Assembly (NCBI GenBank): GCA_022496805.1
Contig: CM040103.1
Coordinates: 10,620,001-10,684,000 of the forward strand
Length of the DNA: 64,000 nucleotides
Origin: Pohlia nutans
Taxonomy: Eukaryota > Streptophyta > Bryopsida > Bryales > Mniaceae
Direction: 5' to 3'
Part shown: positions 1-11,600 of the stretch, piece by piece
Layout: every line of letters starts with the position of its first letter
How positions within the stretch are numbered: position 1 is the stretch's first letter
The notes under the pieces: generated by a model
What the model was told of the DNA's origin: nothing
Databases searched by the model: none
Seen by the model: the letters and a program-made list of their open reading frames with translations, nothing else
Translations under genes and position numbers: made by a program

Positions 1-1288
1 AATTCTTATTTAGACAATCTAATTTTTTTCCAATGTCTTTAGAAACATTCAAGAAGTACCCAAAAAATTTCTAATTGATGTTTTTCACTTCAAACGCTAT
101 ATTCTTGGTACCTGTACGGTCAAATTCTACAAAAAATTTATGATGCACAATGTTGGTTGTCGTTAACAAAAACCTACAGTTCTAGTTTAAAATAACAATT
201 TCTGAGGTTCATTATAAGCCCTGGCCCGGCTACGCATTGTCCCGAAAATAACCCCTTTTATTCTGAAACTTCCACTTAATAAGTAATAATGGAAAAAAAT
301 ATAAATAAATAAGATTCTCATTTTTGTACCGACATTTCAAATACACATTTTTATTTCCGACAAAAAATAAATAAAAAATTTAACAATGGGAGCGTACGCG
401 AACATTGAAATGTCCTAGTTAGAACACTATTGCCATTTAGATCTTTGTCGCGCCAGCGTCGAATTTCAGGACGCTGGATGATTTCTGACGCGTCTTTTCA
501 TCACGTAGGTTGATTTTTTTCATCCATTTATTCTTGTTTTTTTAATTCTTGATCAGTTTAACTACCATTTGTACGGTACGGATGTTCAAAAGAGGAGAAT
601 GAGAATTTTTGAAAAACAGCAAAAGTGGTGCACGTCAACTGTCATTATCAATTCTAAAAGTGAGACCTTCAATATGATTTTCCATAATAAATATAATCAA
701 ATAGTACAAACCATACCATCTTGTAGTGTATGGTATTCCAATTTCATTACAATGTTTAAAAAATCCTAATATTACTTTTGGATTTATGATTTAACCCTTA
801 AACAACAATTCCTTTCCTGATACCACACCCAAAATCTCTTTTAAATTGACATTTTAAGCATGATTCTGTGTTTAATTTACTTTAGCTTTATTCTAAAGAA
901 GTATGGATCCCTCTAAAGTGCTTGGTTTGGAGTTTTAAAAACCCCATTTGGTGCTATGGTGTAGAAATTATAAGCAAGATTCTCCCAAATGAAAACCAAG
1001 CCCGTGGGGCTAGCATTGTCGATTTAGGGTTAATTTCAAGAGAAAACCTTGCAAGATTAATTTAAAAATACCAATAATAAATATGATGAATCCAAGCGTA
1101 CGGATGTTATCTTCACATTGGTATTTATAACTCTAGTTTGTACATGAAATCTATTTTAATTCTTTATCAAACATTTTATAACAAATCTTTATAAACAGTG
1201 ATGAAATGGGACCTTAAAGGGTTAGGGTTAAAATGAACTATAGAATAATTAGCATTTAAATTATAAATCTGCATACTGTCTCAGAATA
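1..1288. other. AT-rich intergenic DNA
   Basis: No gene is recognised here. The short ORF at 569-769 has no recognisable domain and biased, intergenic-like composition. One TTAA-bounded repeat lies at 791-1033 and is listed separately. Confidence 0.5.
791..1033. repeat. TTAA-bounded short repeat, family B (243 bp)
   Basis: The ends read TTAACCCTTAAAC and TTTAGGGTTAA. The part near the right end (aaccaagcccgtggggct) is close to the same place in the copy at 46554-46790, and total length matches that copy and the one at 32004-32229. There is no coding capacity. The TTAA can be read as a target duplication and CCCTTAAA as the inverted terminus, a piggyBac-like structure. Confidence 0.5.
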
Positions 1289-1663
1289 ATGAATCTGTGT
1301 TGTGGTGAGCGACCAGATGCCCAGGAAAATATTCAGGATGAAGGGCGGACAGTGAGGGGAGGTGAGTTGGTCGCTGTGGAGGCGGATGACGACGCCGGCG
1401 AGGCACTGGATGGCGGTGTTCATGTGCCAAATCTTGTCATTGTTGTCGATGTTGTGGAAACGTCATTTTCTGATGACGAAGAGGAGGAAGAAACTGTGGC
1501 GAGAATAAGACATCCTGAGTTGTTAGAAATTGAATTACGGGAAGATTTACGGAGTATACTACCATCGGAATTGGACGATATAGAAAGTGACGGGGAGTTG
1601 GAGGACACCGAGACACGCGGACAACGCTATCGCCTGGACTCAGCCGAAAAACCGCAGCAGTAG
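1289..1663 (+). CDS. hypothetical acidic protein
   Basis: This 124-residue ORF starts at the first ATG after an AT-rich stretch. I recognise no family. It is strongly acidic, with a DDEEEEE run near residue 65 and repeated Asp/Glu in the last third (LPSELDDIESDGELED). There is no signal peptide or membrane segment. GC content is higher than in the surroundings, which favours real coding over chance. It lies 0.8 kb upstream of an F-box-like ORF on the same strand; the two could be exons of one gene or products of one decayed mobile element, but I see no clear splice junctions joining them. It could also be an isolated remnant. Confidence 0.35.
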   Translation: MNLCCGERPDAQENIQDEGRTVRGGELVAVEADDDAGEALDGGVHVPNLVIVVDVVETSFSDDEEEEETVARIRHPELLEIELREDLRSILPSELDDIESDGELEDTETRGQRYRLDSAEKPQQ

Positions 1664-2460
1664 AATGGAGTGCACGGATACAAACGGTGAGAGGCAGCAA
1701 ATAATGGGATATTTTACGTAGGAGACGGGCGGTGCATTAACGTCCAGTAGCCGCGTGGAAGAGGGACGGGATGCCTATATTGGAAGAACAAAGGAATTAG
1801 ATGCATGAACTCTAAAATCGCGCTTCGAGATTCGGCCGTCATGGTACACCAATCACGTCGTTGATGGGAGTCTGAATTATCGGGTGAGAAGTGCTGTCAC
1901 TTCCACTTCCATATGGCAGTGCACACGATACTAACACTCCTGTGACAAGTGAAATCATTTTTTTCGGTGTTGTGTGTCATAGTAAACTAAGAATAAATAG
2001 CGATGGCTCTACTTGATGGATTGTGCCATCACGTACTACCTGCAAGCAACGTATGAAGGCGTGGGATTTGTATTCATGTATCTCTTCACTGGAGAGAAAA
2101 GCTAAAGGGTTACGAAGGCACTCGTTCTTGGAGTTGCAGGTTAGTGATTGCCAACACAAGTGCTTTACCTTGTTCGTTTAAATTAGCAAAGTCTCTAAAT
2201 GGACCTGAGAAGCATTCTGTTTGTCATTTACTTATTTGTTTGTTTGATTATCAGAGTGTAGTGAGTTGTCTGTGCAATTTGCATGTTTTGGGGTTGGAAT
2301 TGAAGGGAAGTCGCAATATATGTTCAGGGAGCAACAGGTGAGGAGATATTTTTATCAGTACATTAACTTGTATCCTAACGTCCATTACGTAGCCTAGCTA
2401 GTAGAGCAGTCGATTATGGATTGCATTCTTTAATCAATTATGCTGTAATCCAGGAACGCC
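1664..2460. other. spacer between two hypothetical ORFs
   Basis: Composition is intermediate, without a confident ORF. It could hold intronic or UTR sequence linking the flanking ORFs, but no convincing splice sites were identified. Confidence 0.3.
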
Positions 2461-2925
2461 ATGACAAACAATGACATGAAATTCGAAGTGAAGAAACGAG
2501 AGCATGAAGAGAATGTGCAAGTCTCCAGGGGCAGGTCGTCTGAAGGAACAGTAATTCTTCAGAAGGGTCATCGTTACCAAATACATGGCGGATCGAAAAT
2601 GATAAACCCACAGGATATCATGAAAGGGCTGAATGGGGAACTGGACTACATTCCCGAGGGAGAATTCAATGGACAACAAATACTCTCTATCATCCCTGTG
2701 GATATAGTAGCAGCAGAAATATGGCCTAGGATTCGTAAAGAAAAAGGTTATAATAGGCTTATTGAAGTGCTGAATATGCGCTTGGTGTCGAAATTCTGGT
2801 TGGAATTTGAGGATATGAGTGAATTTATGCATCAACACCACATGTTTTTGCTCGGTACACGAGGCATGGATAAGTTTATGGCTACGCCCGGCAGATTGGG
2901 CCGCCTAGCTCGAAAGTATAGCTAG
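2461..2925 (+). CDS. F-box-like hypothetical protein
   Basis: The ORF has 154 residues. Residues 75-115 read like an F-box: IIPVDIVAAEIWPRI, then a loop, then LNMRLVSKFWLEF. This matches the usual order of a Leu/Ile-Pro start, an aliphatic helix with Trp-Pro-Arg, and a (C/M)RLVSKxW end. F-box proteins bind SKP1 in SCF ubiquitin ligases. The N-terminal 70 residues are charged and unrecognised. After the F-box only about 40 residues follow, with no Kelch or LRR repeats, so the protein is short for the family. It may be a truncated member, or the last exon of a gene that includes the acidic ORF upstream. The F-box assignment rests on motif resemblance alone. Confidence 0.4.
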   Translation: MTNNDMKFEVKKREHEENVQVSRGRSSEGTVILQKGHRYQIHGGSKMINPQDIMKGLNGELDYIPEGEFNGQQILSIIPVDIVAAEIWPRIRKEKGYNRLIEVLNMRLVSKFWLEFEDMSEFMHQHHMFLLGTRGMDKFMATPGRLGRLARKYS

Positions 2926-4464
2926 TAGACACCATTTTGTTCAAAGCCAAAATATGTAATACAAGTTCTGAAATTTCACTGAGACATGGTTGTCGTTGTA
3001 TGAAATTCCCCGTGTTCTTCATGCACATGTCAAATCTGTAAAAACAGTATGGTGCTTTTTACTTCAAGATGTGACGGTGGCCAAAACTAAGTTAATCACG
3101 GCAAGGATTGAGGAAACAACTGAAAACGTGTCGTTCCCCTCGTGAAAAACTAATGAAAAGTTTCGTTCCCATCAGAAGTCACCAATGGAACAGGTCCAGT
3201 TTATAACTAACGTAGTTCAAACGTTGCCTATGTCATTTAAACGTAGTTTCAATTATGTAATGGTTAATACAAGCCCATCTCCAAGTGGAAAACATGAAAA
3301 CGTAGATAGTCGTAGCTAAAATTACGAATAGTAATTACGAAACGTAGCTCGCAGTGTATAGTCCTTGTAGTGCATGTTCGTGAAATCCTCACAATACATT
3401 ATGGAACGATGCTAATAGACATTAGATAGGACTTGTCTTTGTTTCTATAAAGGCTAATGATAACGCCAAACTATAGACATGGATGAAGAAGCACGATTGG
3501 CGTAATTCATTAGATGAAGTAGCCATCCATTTGTTTGTACTATCCTATTTATTTTGGTGTTCCGCACTAGAACTACAAATGAAATCGAATTTAAAATATA
3601 CAAACACTTTCATTTATTAAAATTCAAAGTTGATATGTTTGAAATGCAACCGCAATCATTTATTTGCATTATATATATATATATAAATATCAAGGCTAGT
3701 AGTTAGTTCGGCACTAATGTCATAAATAATTATTATTTAAGAATTATTTTCATAATAAATCTACAAACATTCTTTAAGATTTTTTTATAACTATACTAAA
3801 ACAAAAAAATTGGAAAAAAAATTTATGGATTTTTCCAACTTTTGATATTTTGAAATGATTTGTGTTGTCGTACTTATTCTTTTGCATTTAGTGCACATAA
3901 TTTAATTAAAAACCATATAGATTTGAATATTTAATAACTTTAATAAAGTTAACTAAACTAAATCTGACAACAAGACACTTGGTTGGAATTTTATAAAAAG
4001 TGTTATCTGTAGAAATGAATGAGAATTTAAACTCTATAAATAAAATTAAAAATCAATAATTAATAGTTTTAAAAAAACTATCTTTTGAATTGACAAATAT
4101 ATATACACCATTCTAATTTTATATAAAAGATAATGATTTTCATGAATAGTGCTATGTGTTAATCTATTCAAATTTTGAAGCATCAAAAAAATTTAGGCGC
4201 TTAGAAGGATTAGTATAAGCATCTATATGAGCATTAAAAATATGAGCATTTAAATGGAAAATTGCGATTGCAACAATGAAATGAACAAGGTTCACATAAT
4301 TAATAACTCCAAGTTAAGAGTAAAAGCTTGAAAGTAATATTGTGTTTAATGGATAAGTCTCCAATTGTGTTAAGGATTTTTAATATTTCAAATTAAAACA
4401 TAAATTGTTATTATATATACTTTAAAATAGTTTCATGGTTAATATTTTATGATATGTTTGATGG
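2926..4464. other. AT-rich intergenic DNA
   Basis: No gene is seen. A short (TA)n tract lies near 3670-3685. The stretch from about 3600 to 4450 is very AT-rich. It lies downstream of the minus-strand protamine-like gene and must contain its 3' end and polyadenylation signal, which I cannot pin down. Confidence 0.4.
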
Positions 4465-4905
4465 TCAATGTCTACGACGTTTATGGTGTCTACGCCGACT
4501 ACGCCTACGTCGACTGTGTCTACGGCGCCTATGATGTCGTCTTCGACTTCGGCGACGTCTATGACGGTGGCCTATCCGACGTCGCAAATTTTGATAGCGT
4601 CGATGAGTTTTGCAACGACCATGAGGAAAAGCACGACGGCGTGAAACGTCTTCTTCATCATCCGGATTGCCTCTAGCTAACTTGTAAATTCCACCACTTT
4701 TTTCAATTTTTCCTTTCTCCATTAATCCATTTAACGTGCATGTCAACATCTTGTTTTTGGTTACGTCAACTTTTCTTTTAGAATTACTTAATTCCAAATG
4801 TTTGCGTATTTGGGCTATACTTGCTCCTTTGGGTTGCTTCAAAACCATCATGGTTTTTTGTAGCATTGATGCTTTGGAGTATCCAACTTGCTTCATCTTC
4901 ATCAT
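4465..4905 (-). CDS. protamine-like protein derived from linker histone H1
   Basis: This single-exon ORF gives 146 residues from the Met codon at 4905. An in-frame Met at 4947 would add a hydrophobic leader (IYVLSIIIICV) that looks non-coding, so the inner start is preferred. Residues 9-77 match the linker histone H15 winged helix: an N-terminal helix (MLQKTMMVLKQPKGAS), then IAQIRKHLE, and a C-terminal GLMEKGKIEKSGGIYKLA. A short acidic linker follows (NPDDEED, residues 80-86). The tail (89-146) has 31 Arg and 10 His in 58 residues, in blocks such as RRRRSRRRHH, using mostly CGN codons. This is the layout of H1-derived sperm protamines reported in liverworts, where an H1-like precursor is cleaved to release the Arg-rich part. 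The acidic linker is a plausible cleavage zone (inference). The predicted role is compaction of sperm chromatin. An ordinary H1 would have a Lys/Ala/Pro tail, so that is less likely. Confidence 0.75.
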   Translation of the reverse strand: MMKMKQVGYSKASMLQKTMMVLKQPKGASIAQIRKHLELSNSKRKVDVTKNKMLTCTLNGLMEKGKIEKSGGIYKLARGNPDDEEDVSRRRAFPHGRCKTHRRYQNLRRRIGHRHRRRRSRRRHHRRRRHSRRRRSRRRHHKRRRH

Positions 4906-5908
4906 TGATTTTACACAAATTATTATTATTGATAGTACATAGATCAAATTGTACTTTTACAATGAAATGGAATTTAAAAAGACAAAAATAAATTGTAGAT
5001 TCACTTGCATTAGTAATCTCTATAAGATTGTTATTTTTTTGTGGAAATGAAGACCACCCTCACAACCATTCATTTTATTAATAATAGTTGCAACGGTTCA
5101 TTGTGTCCTTTATTCCCTTGACCTTTCATCTTTAGTTAGCACTATCACTCAATTTCTATACTTTCCTAAATGTATTTTTTAAATTTAAATTAATAAATAC
5201 GGTGACATCATAGCATCAATATGATCTTGATTATTAAACTCAATCAATTTATTGACTTTTTGTTGTATTTTTAAATTAAAAAATATATTGTGTATTTTGT
5301 ATTTTATACATAAATTATCTCATTAAATCTTAAAGGTGAAAGGGTGACTTTTTATCTTTGAATACACAAAGCTTTAGTATAAAATATAGCATTAAATAAT
5401 AAATTATTTAAAATAAACAAACGGGTGTTGTATGTTAAGATCATAAATTAGATCAATCATATTTGATTACACTATTGTACTAACCAATATTGATAAATAA
5501 CATTTGTGTTTAAAATTAAACATTCTTTATAGAATTTGTGATAGAGAGAATATAATTTCATTTAACTAAAAATATATTTTTCAGTAGTAATTTTTACAAT
5601 TAATCAAAATGTAGTATTTTATATTGCATTATTTACAAAGTTAATTTTAAAAAACAAAACAATCTTGTAAATGTGGATTCCTATTATTATCACTTAAAAA
5701 AATTGCCATTGTATATACAATGTGCACCTAAGCCAAGAATTTTGAAAATTTGATGAATGGATGAAAAAATGGCTATATATGGATTATTACATCAGAGGTT
5801 TTAATAATTGAGATTTGAAACTATATCACACTAATTTATAGATTATCAAAAGTATAGTATTTAAAAACACAACACACACATTGTTTGCTAAACAAGTATA
5901 AAGGCCCC
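4906..5908. other. upstream region of the protamine-like gene
   Basis: No gene is seen. AACGGTT at 5092-5098, about 190 bp upstream of the start codon at 4905, fits the RRCSGTT consensus reported for DUO1 on both strands. A match of this looseness is expected by chance about once per kilobase, so it is only suggestive. Confidence 0.3.
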
Positions 5909-6370
5909 TTAATCCCTAAATGCCTAGAGTCTTCTTCAAATTCGGTAGTTTTGCAAAGATACATTCAAAAACGCAACTTGGATAAACATTTTGAACTTGA
6001 TGTATGAATAAAAGTTGTACAATACATTATACATTTTAAATTCTATGTATACAACAAGATCTATGATTGCTATCACCAATACTTTGAATAAAATTTGAAA
6101 CTCAGAATCCAAAATTCTTTTGTAATTTGATTACAAATAAGATATTGAAATTTTTTGGATGAAATTTGTTGTGATGGACTGAATCTGTAATACTTTGAGT
6201 GTAGTGATTTTTGAAGATTTTTTGGTTGCTTGATTTCATGACTTGACCTTTAATTTCAAGAACACTTTAGAACTATTTTGAACAAAGATCTTAGAAAGTT
6301 TTGATGAACCACTGCAACATGAAATGAGGCATACAAAATTCTAATTGGGTCTTACATGCATGAAGCTAAC

Positions 6371-6967
6371 TGTCAGGGACACTAGAACTCAAGAACAAGA
6401 ATAAGAGAACAAGAGCAAGAACATGAACAAAGACTCAAGAACAAGAAGTGCAATAGTACACAAGAGTGGTTCTTAAAAAAGTATATTGAACTAAATCGAT
6501 AGTTGAACAAGATACAAGACAAAGCAACACTCAAGGTTGCTCCTAAACTGGTGTTGACGAGAGTGAGGAGTCCCTCATCTCGTCCCTTTGAGTTACTAAG
6601 GAAGCTTCTTATGGGGCTTTCTAGAGACTAAAAGAGTCCCTAGGAAGTATCTAAAAGATCCTAAAAGTTCTAGGAACCTATAGAAATTCTAGAAGTACTC
6701 TAGATGGTTCTATGTCGGTGACAATACCCATCATGAACTAGTTTTGGACACAATAATTATATCTCTGTGGCAATACCAATCACGATCTAGTTTTGGACTC
6801 AATAATTATATCTTTGTGGCAATACCCATCACAAATTAGTTTTGAACACAATAATTATATCTCTGTGGCAATACCCATCACAAACTAGTTTTGAACACAA
6901 TAATTATATCTCTAGTTTCAAAGCATAGTCTTTGAAATATCCATCTTAAGAATCTATGTCCGTGACA
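6371..6967. mobile_element. solo LTR (597 bp) with 5-bp target duplication CTAAC
   Basis: It begins TGTCAGGGACA and ends TGTCCGTGACA, giving the usual TG...CA ends and a short inverted terminus. It is flanked by direct repeats CTAAC at 6366-6370 and 6968-6972. No internal retrotransposon domain or second LTR is present, so this is most likely a solo LTR left by LTR-LTR recombination. It contains a tandem array of about 61 bp (6714-6915). The superfamily cannot be assigned. Confidence 0.8.
6714..6915. repeat. tandem repeat of about 61 bp, ~3.5 units, within the solo LTR
   Basis: Units contain ggcaatacccatca, then ctagttttgaacacaataat and tatatctctgt. The later units are the most alike. Confidence 0.8.
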
Positions 6968-7399
6968 CTAACTTCCCATAAAATATATAGTAAAAAAATC
7001 ATAGTGAAAAAAATGCATGAAGGATAGAAAGACATGAATGAAATCTAAACATTGTCTAAAATATGGACATTCAAGCAGTTAAGGGTTAATCTACAAAAAA
7101 TTGATAAGGAGTTGTTCAATTTTGCAAAGTCATATAAATATTTATGTTTTTTCTATTTTTTAATCACTCTTCTCAATAAAAATAATAAATTTTTATATGA
7201 AATTCATAAAGATAGTAAAATTGATTTTTTAAATTTTATATTGGATATAGTTTTTCAGAATGTATTTTGTATTGAAATAAAAAGTAAAATTAATATTAGC
7301 TAGTTTTTAAGTAGGAAATCCTATAAAATAAGGGTATAAAAGCAATGGCTTATTCACAAATTTTCTATAAAATTATTTAAATACAACATGTGGATGATT

Positions 7400-7900
7400 C
7401 TTTGACCCTTTTTGGACGATGTACAAATTTCATCCACGTTTTCTCATCCTTGATGCATTTTTTGCACTGAAGATTTTTTAACTATATATGGGAAGTTAGA
7501 TTAATGCGTGTGGAAACCGATTAGAAAGATGATTTGTGAATTTTGTATGCCTTATTTTATATTGCATTGATTCACCAAAACTTTTTAAGATCATAATTCG
7601 AAATAGTTTAAAAGTGTTTTTAAAAAGATCAACTCATTAAATCAAGCAATAAAAAAATCTCCAAAAATCACTACACTTAGAGTATTACATTTCGATCCAT
7701 CACAACAAATTTCATCCATAGATTGTCAATATCTTATTCATAATTGAATCACAAAAGAATTTTGAATTTTAAGTTTCAAAATTTATACATAAATATTGGT
7801 GATAGATGGATAGCAATCATAAATCTAATCGTATAGATAAAGTCTAAAATTTATAACGTACAACTTTTATTCATACATCAAGTTCAAAATATTTGTCTTA
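7400..7900 (-). repeat. family A repeat, partial and diverged copy
   Basis: It holds the reverse-complement landmarks of family A in order (ttcatccacgttttctcatcc, cttatttt...gcattg, aatcactacacttagagtat, tcatacatcaagttcaaaat). Both TTAA termini are missing or degraded. Confidence 0.55.
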
Positions 7901-8072
7901 GTACATCAAGTGCCAAGTCACATCACATGAATGTAGTTTGTAGTTTGTAAACTAAATTAGTTTACGTAGTTTATATTAGCTTTTTTTTGGAATTTCCATC
8001 TATTTAGTAATTCATCCAACTAGGATTTGTAGGTACTCGGTGAAAAAAACTCTTTAGATTTGGCAAGCTTTG

Positions 8073-8648
8073 TTAACCCCTAAATGCCCAACCATGCATA
8101 TTTTGCATGATGTACGGATTTGAACTCCGTTTTCTCATCCATCATGCACTTTTTGCAGCATGAATTTTTTATAGAAACTTTTATGGAAAGTTAGCTCTGT
8201 GCATGTGTGATCCGATTAGAAAGGGGATGGTTTGTGAAATTTCTATGCCTTGTTTCACGTTGTAGTGTTCCACCCAAAATCTTGAAGATTTTAGTCTAAA
8301 AGTGCTCTTGAAAAAGTCAAGTACTAAAATTAAGCAACCAAAGAATCTCCAAAAATCACTCCACTTAGAGTATTACATTTCAACCCATTTCAACAAATTT
8401 CATTATTAAATTGTGAATATCTTATTCGTAATCATATTACAAAAGAGTGTTAAATTTTAAGTTTGAAATTTAATACACAAATATTGGTGATAGCAATTGC
8501 AAATCTAACCGTATGGATAGAGTCTAAAATGCATAATGTAAAACTATTATTCATTCATCAAGTTGAAAATATCCCTCTTAGTTGCATTTTATAATGCATC
8601 TTTGGAAAACTACCAAATTTGAAAAGGGTGAGAACGTTTAGAGGTTAA
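8073..8648 (-). repeat. TTAA-bounded repeat family A (576 bp)
   Basis: The ends are TTAACCCCTAAATGCCC and CGTTTAGAGGTTAA, in reverse orientation to the copy at 48079. Length is within a few bases of the other full copies. No coding capacity is visible. Confidence 0.7.
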
Positions 8649-11600
8649 GTGAAAAAAAAAAACATCTACACATACAAATCGACCTGTATATCTTCCACGC
8701 CATGAAACTAAGAAGAACTTAACCATTAAAGGATATACTAAGCCCGTCGGGCTTAATTTTGAGGGAACATAGGAGAAAACTTTATTTTCTCTCAACCAAA
8801 AAAAAAAAAAGATTTATTAGCACTTGCTCCAGAAAGGTATTGAAAATGCGAGTAGATTCCCAACTTGCGCATAATTTTATGGACTCTAGAGCCCATAGTA
8901 ATTCAAAGAGTGCATCCAGGAAAGTAGGGATATTTTTGGACAACTATTTTTAAGCCGGCCGTCTTCAATGGGGCGATGAAAAATATAAAAGAGAGTGGTC
9001 CGGCAAGCATAAGCCATGCGAGCGGCTGAAGTTAGTGGGAGAATTTGAAATGGAATTTGGCAAGGCCTCACGACGGGCTATTATCTTGGTACCGGGTTGG
9101 CCTCCATTGCACTATTGACTCAAATTGCGGGTAGGCGAGAATGAGTCAAGTTGCCGAGATCAATCCGGGCAAGTCAAGTTGTCTGGGTTGGCCAAGGTGA
9201 CAATTAGGCTCACAAAACATTCATCCCATACACAATCTTTTATTGTGTGTCATCACAACTAGTTTTCGTTGATGTAGTTTTCAAAGAAGACAAACCAATT
9301 GTTTTTCAAAGAAACGTACCAATTCACACTAGACTTCTTTAATTTTCTTTTTTGACGTCTGAATATTTATACCAATGGAAAATTATGGAGTAATAGAGGC
9401 ATTTGAACTAAAATCTATATTTGTTCACACCAATTAATTAGCACGAGATAATGTTGTTGAACAAAGATGTTATTTTATACAAACTTTATGGCCATTACAT
9501 GTCAAAAAGCCTCAACCATGGATTTTTTTCTTACAAATTAAATATTATTTGTCACTAACCTCGCTAACCCCAAAAATAGAGGTTAGTGATGTTAGTAACA
9601 CATGATATTTACTTTAAAGTAAAATACCTATATATATAATTTTAAATGCTTCTATACATTTTAATATATCTATTGTAAATCAATTACAAATAAGGTAATG
9701 ACAATTTGTGGATGGTTTATTTGTGATGGGTTCGAATGTAATACTCTAAGTGTAGTGGGTTTTAGACATTTTTTGGTTGCTTATTTTTATGAGTTGATTG
9801 TTTCAAAAATACTTTTCTTTCTTTAAAAACTAAGATCTTAGACATTTTTGGTACAAAACAATCGCATTGTTTGAAGCATATAATGTTCACAAATCAGCTC
9901 CTATCAAATTTGACGAGCGGGGAGCTTAGACCCGCCAGCTTGGATCAGCAAGCACGGGCAAAGGGGTTATTTCTTTTATTCTATTTGACTGCAAAGGAGC
10001 AGCGTTGGCACAAATGCCTAGTGGATTAAAACAAAGGTTTGATTCTCAATTGAGCCCATGTCCTTTAAAGGCTCATAGTGGAAAGTGCTAAGAATAATTA
10101 TAAGTTGTACTCAAATACAAATCGCCATAGCAATACAACCGTCACAACCACTTTCTTTCCAAAAACACTCACAAGACTTGACTTGAAAATGTCTATGTTA
10201 CGGTATACAATATACATTTTTGTCAAGTTTTTGATTGCAAATTCAAAGATGGTTTATGCTACTTGATTTTTATGTATGCCAACCTTTATGTACACAAAAC
10301 AAGGAAAATTAATCATAAGAAAAATTTCAAAAATACATAAAAATTAAAACAAAAAATGGAAATCAAATTATTTGTACCAAAACACCTATATAAACTTGAT
10401 AACCATAGAAAATTAAAAAATCAATGGAAGAATCATTGTTTATAATCATATAATTCACCAGATTTGTGCCAAAAATCATCGTGATACAAAACCTTACATC
10501 TATTATTTTAAGCAACTATTATATTTTGGCAAATACGTAATAAGCAAAAAAGTTACATTTATTTAATTAAAAATAAAAATAAGTAATAAATCATTGTATA
10601 CATTTTTATTTGATTTTTAAAATTTAAGCATGGATTCTAATTGTAATGTAATAAACATTGCATATTAATCCTTATGAAATTGAATAAATTTACTTTATAT
10701 AAAAAGCTTAAACATCGCATAATTACAAGAACATAGGTAGTTAAATAAAAATTTGGAATAATTATAGCATTACAAAAAAAATGTTTAAATAGAGAGCACA
10801 TGTTCAATGCAATTCAAATATTAAATAAATAATGCAATTAAATAAACAATGCAATTCAAATATTATTGAATATTATGTTCACTACATTGAATTCTTTGAT
10901 CAATATATTTTAGAAAATAGAGATAAAGTTCAAATGTGTTAATTCATGAGCGGTGAGGCCACAAATGTGGTTGTGTCAAACTAATAAATTTCACGTTTAT
11001 TATTGTTTGGGTGTGAGACAAACTAGAATCCAAAAAGTCTTCTCATTACTCTAAGTGAGAGTACTCTACACGAGGATTGTTGACAAATCAGTCATCCATT
11101 TAAAGAATTACATGAACGATGTTGTACATTTTACCTATCATTGGTTGTGTCCTTTGGCATGTATATGCCAATTATTTGAGCCATGAACTACTAAGGGTAT
11201 TTTTTATTAAAATCCAAAAAGTTTAATATTGTTTGGATGGGACACAGACTCATTAGAATCCAAAAAGTCTTCTCGGTACTCCACCAAAGGGTCATTGACA
11301 AATAAATCAACAAGTCAAAGAATTTCATAAACAGTGCTTTGTCTCGTGCTATGTCCTTTGGTACGTACATGCCAATTATTTGAGATTCTATGAGAGCTTG
11401 ATAAGAAAGAGATATGCTGGAATTCAAAATATCCCATTGTTGGTCTATGTGAAGGCCGCTTTAATTTTGGGAACTGCACCTAAAAAACCATTGTGAATTG
11501 CACCCATAATCGATTGTGTATTTTCACTAGTACTAAATGCCACTTCTATAGAATTTTGACCTACAAATCACCTAGGCATTGATATTTATTCTAATGACGA
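8649..11600. other. intergenic DNA with a partial family A fragment
   Basis: No gene is recognised. About 9670-9890 resembles the middle of family A (caattacaaataaggt... gtgtagtgggttttagacatt...). The remainder is AT-rich and without convincing ORFs; near 11000-11430 the phrase about one base-pair block of aatccaaaaagtcttctc is repeated twice. Confidence 0.4.

Larger units (their letters stand above)
5909..7089 (+). repeat. TTAA-bounded repeat family A, copy 1, interrupted by a solo LTR
   Basis: The ends are TTAATCCCTAAATG and CAGTTAAGGGTTAA. Removing the 597-bp solo LTR and one 5-bp duplication leaves 579 bp, the same length as the intact copy at 48079-48657. Shared internal landmarks include gttttgcaaagatgca, the phrase cttgatgtatgaataaaagt, and a conserved block around gtgtagtgatttttgaagat. 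Confidence 0.7.

Noticed and set aside
4449..4676. Plus-strand ORF rich in Tyr, Asp and Val opposite the protamine-like gene
   Set aside because: It is the antisense of the Arg codon blocks (CGN read backward); the minus-strand frame has a real domain.
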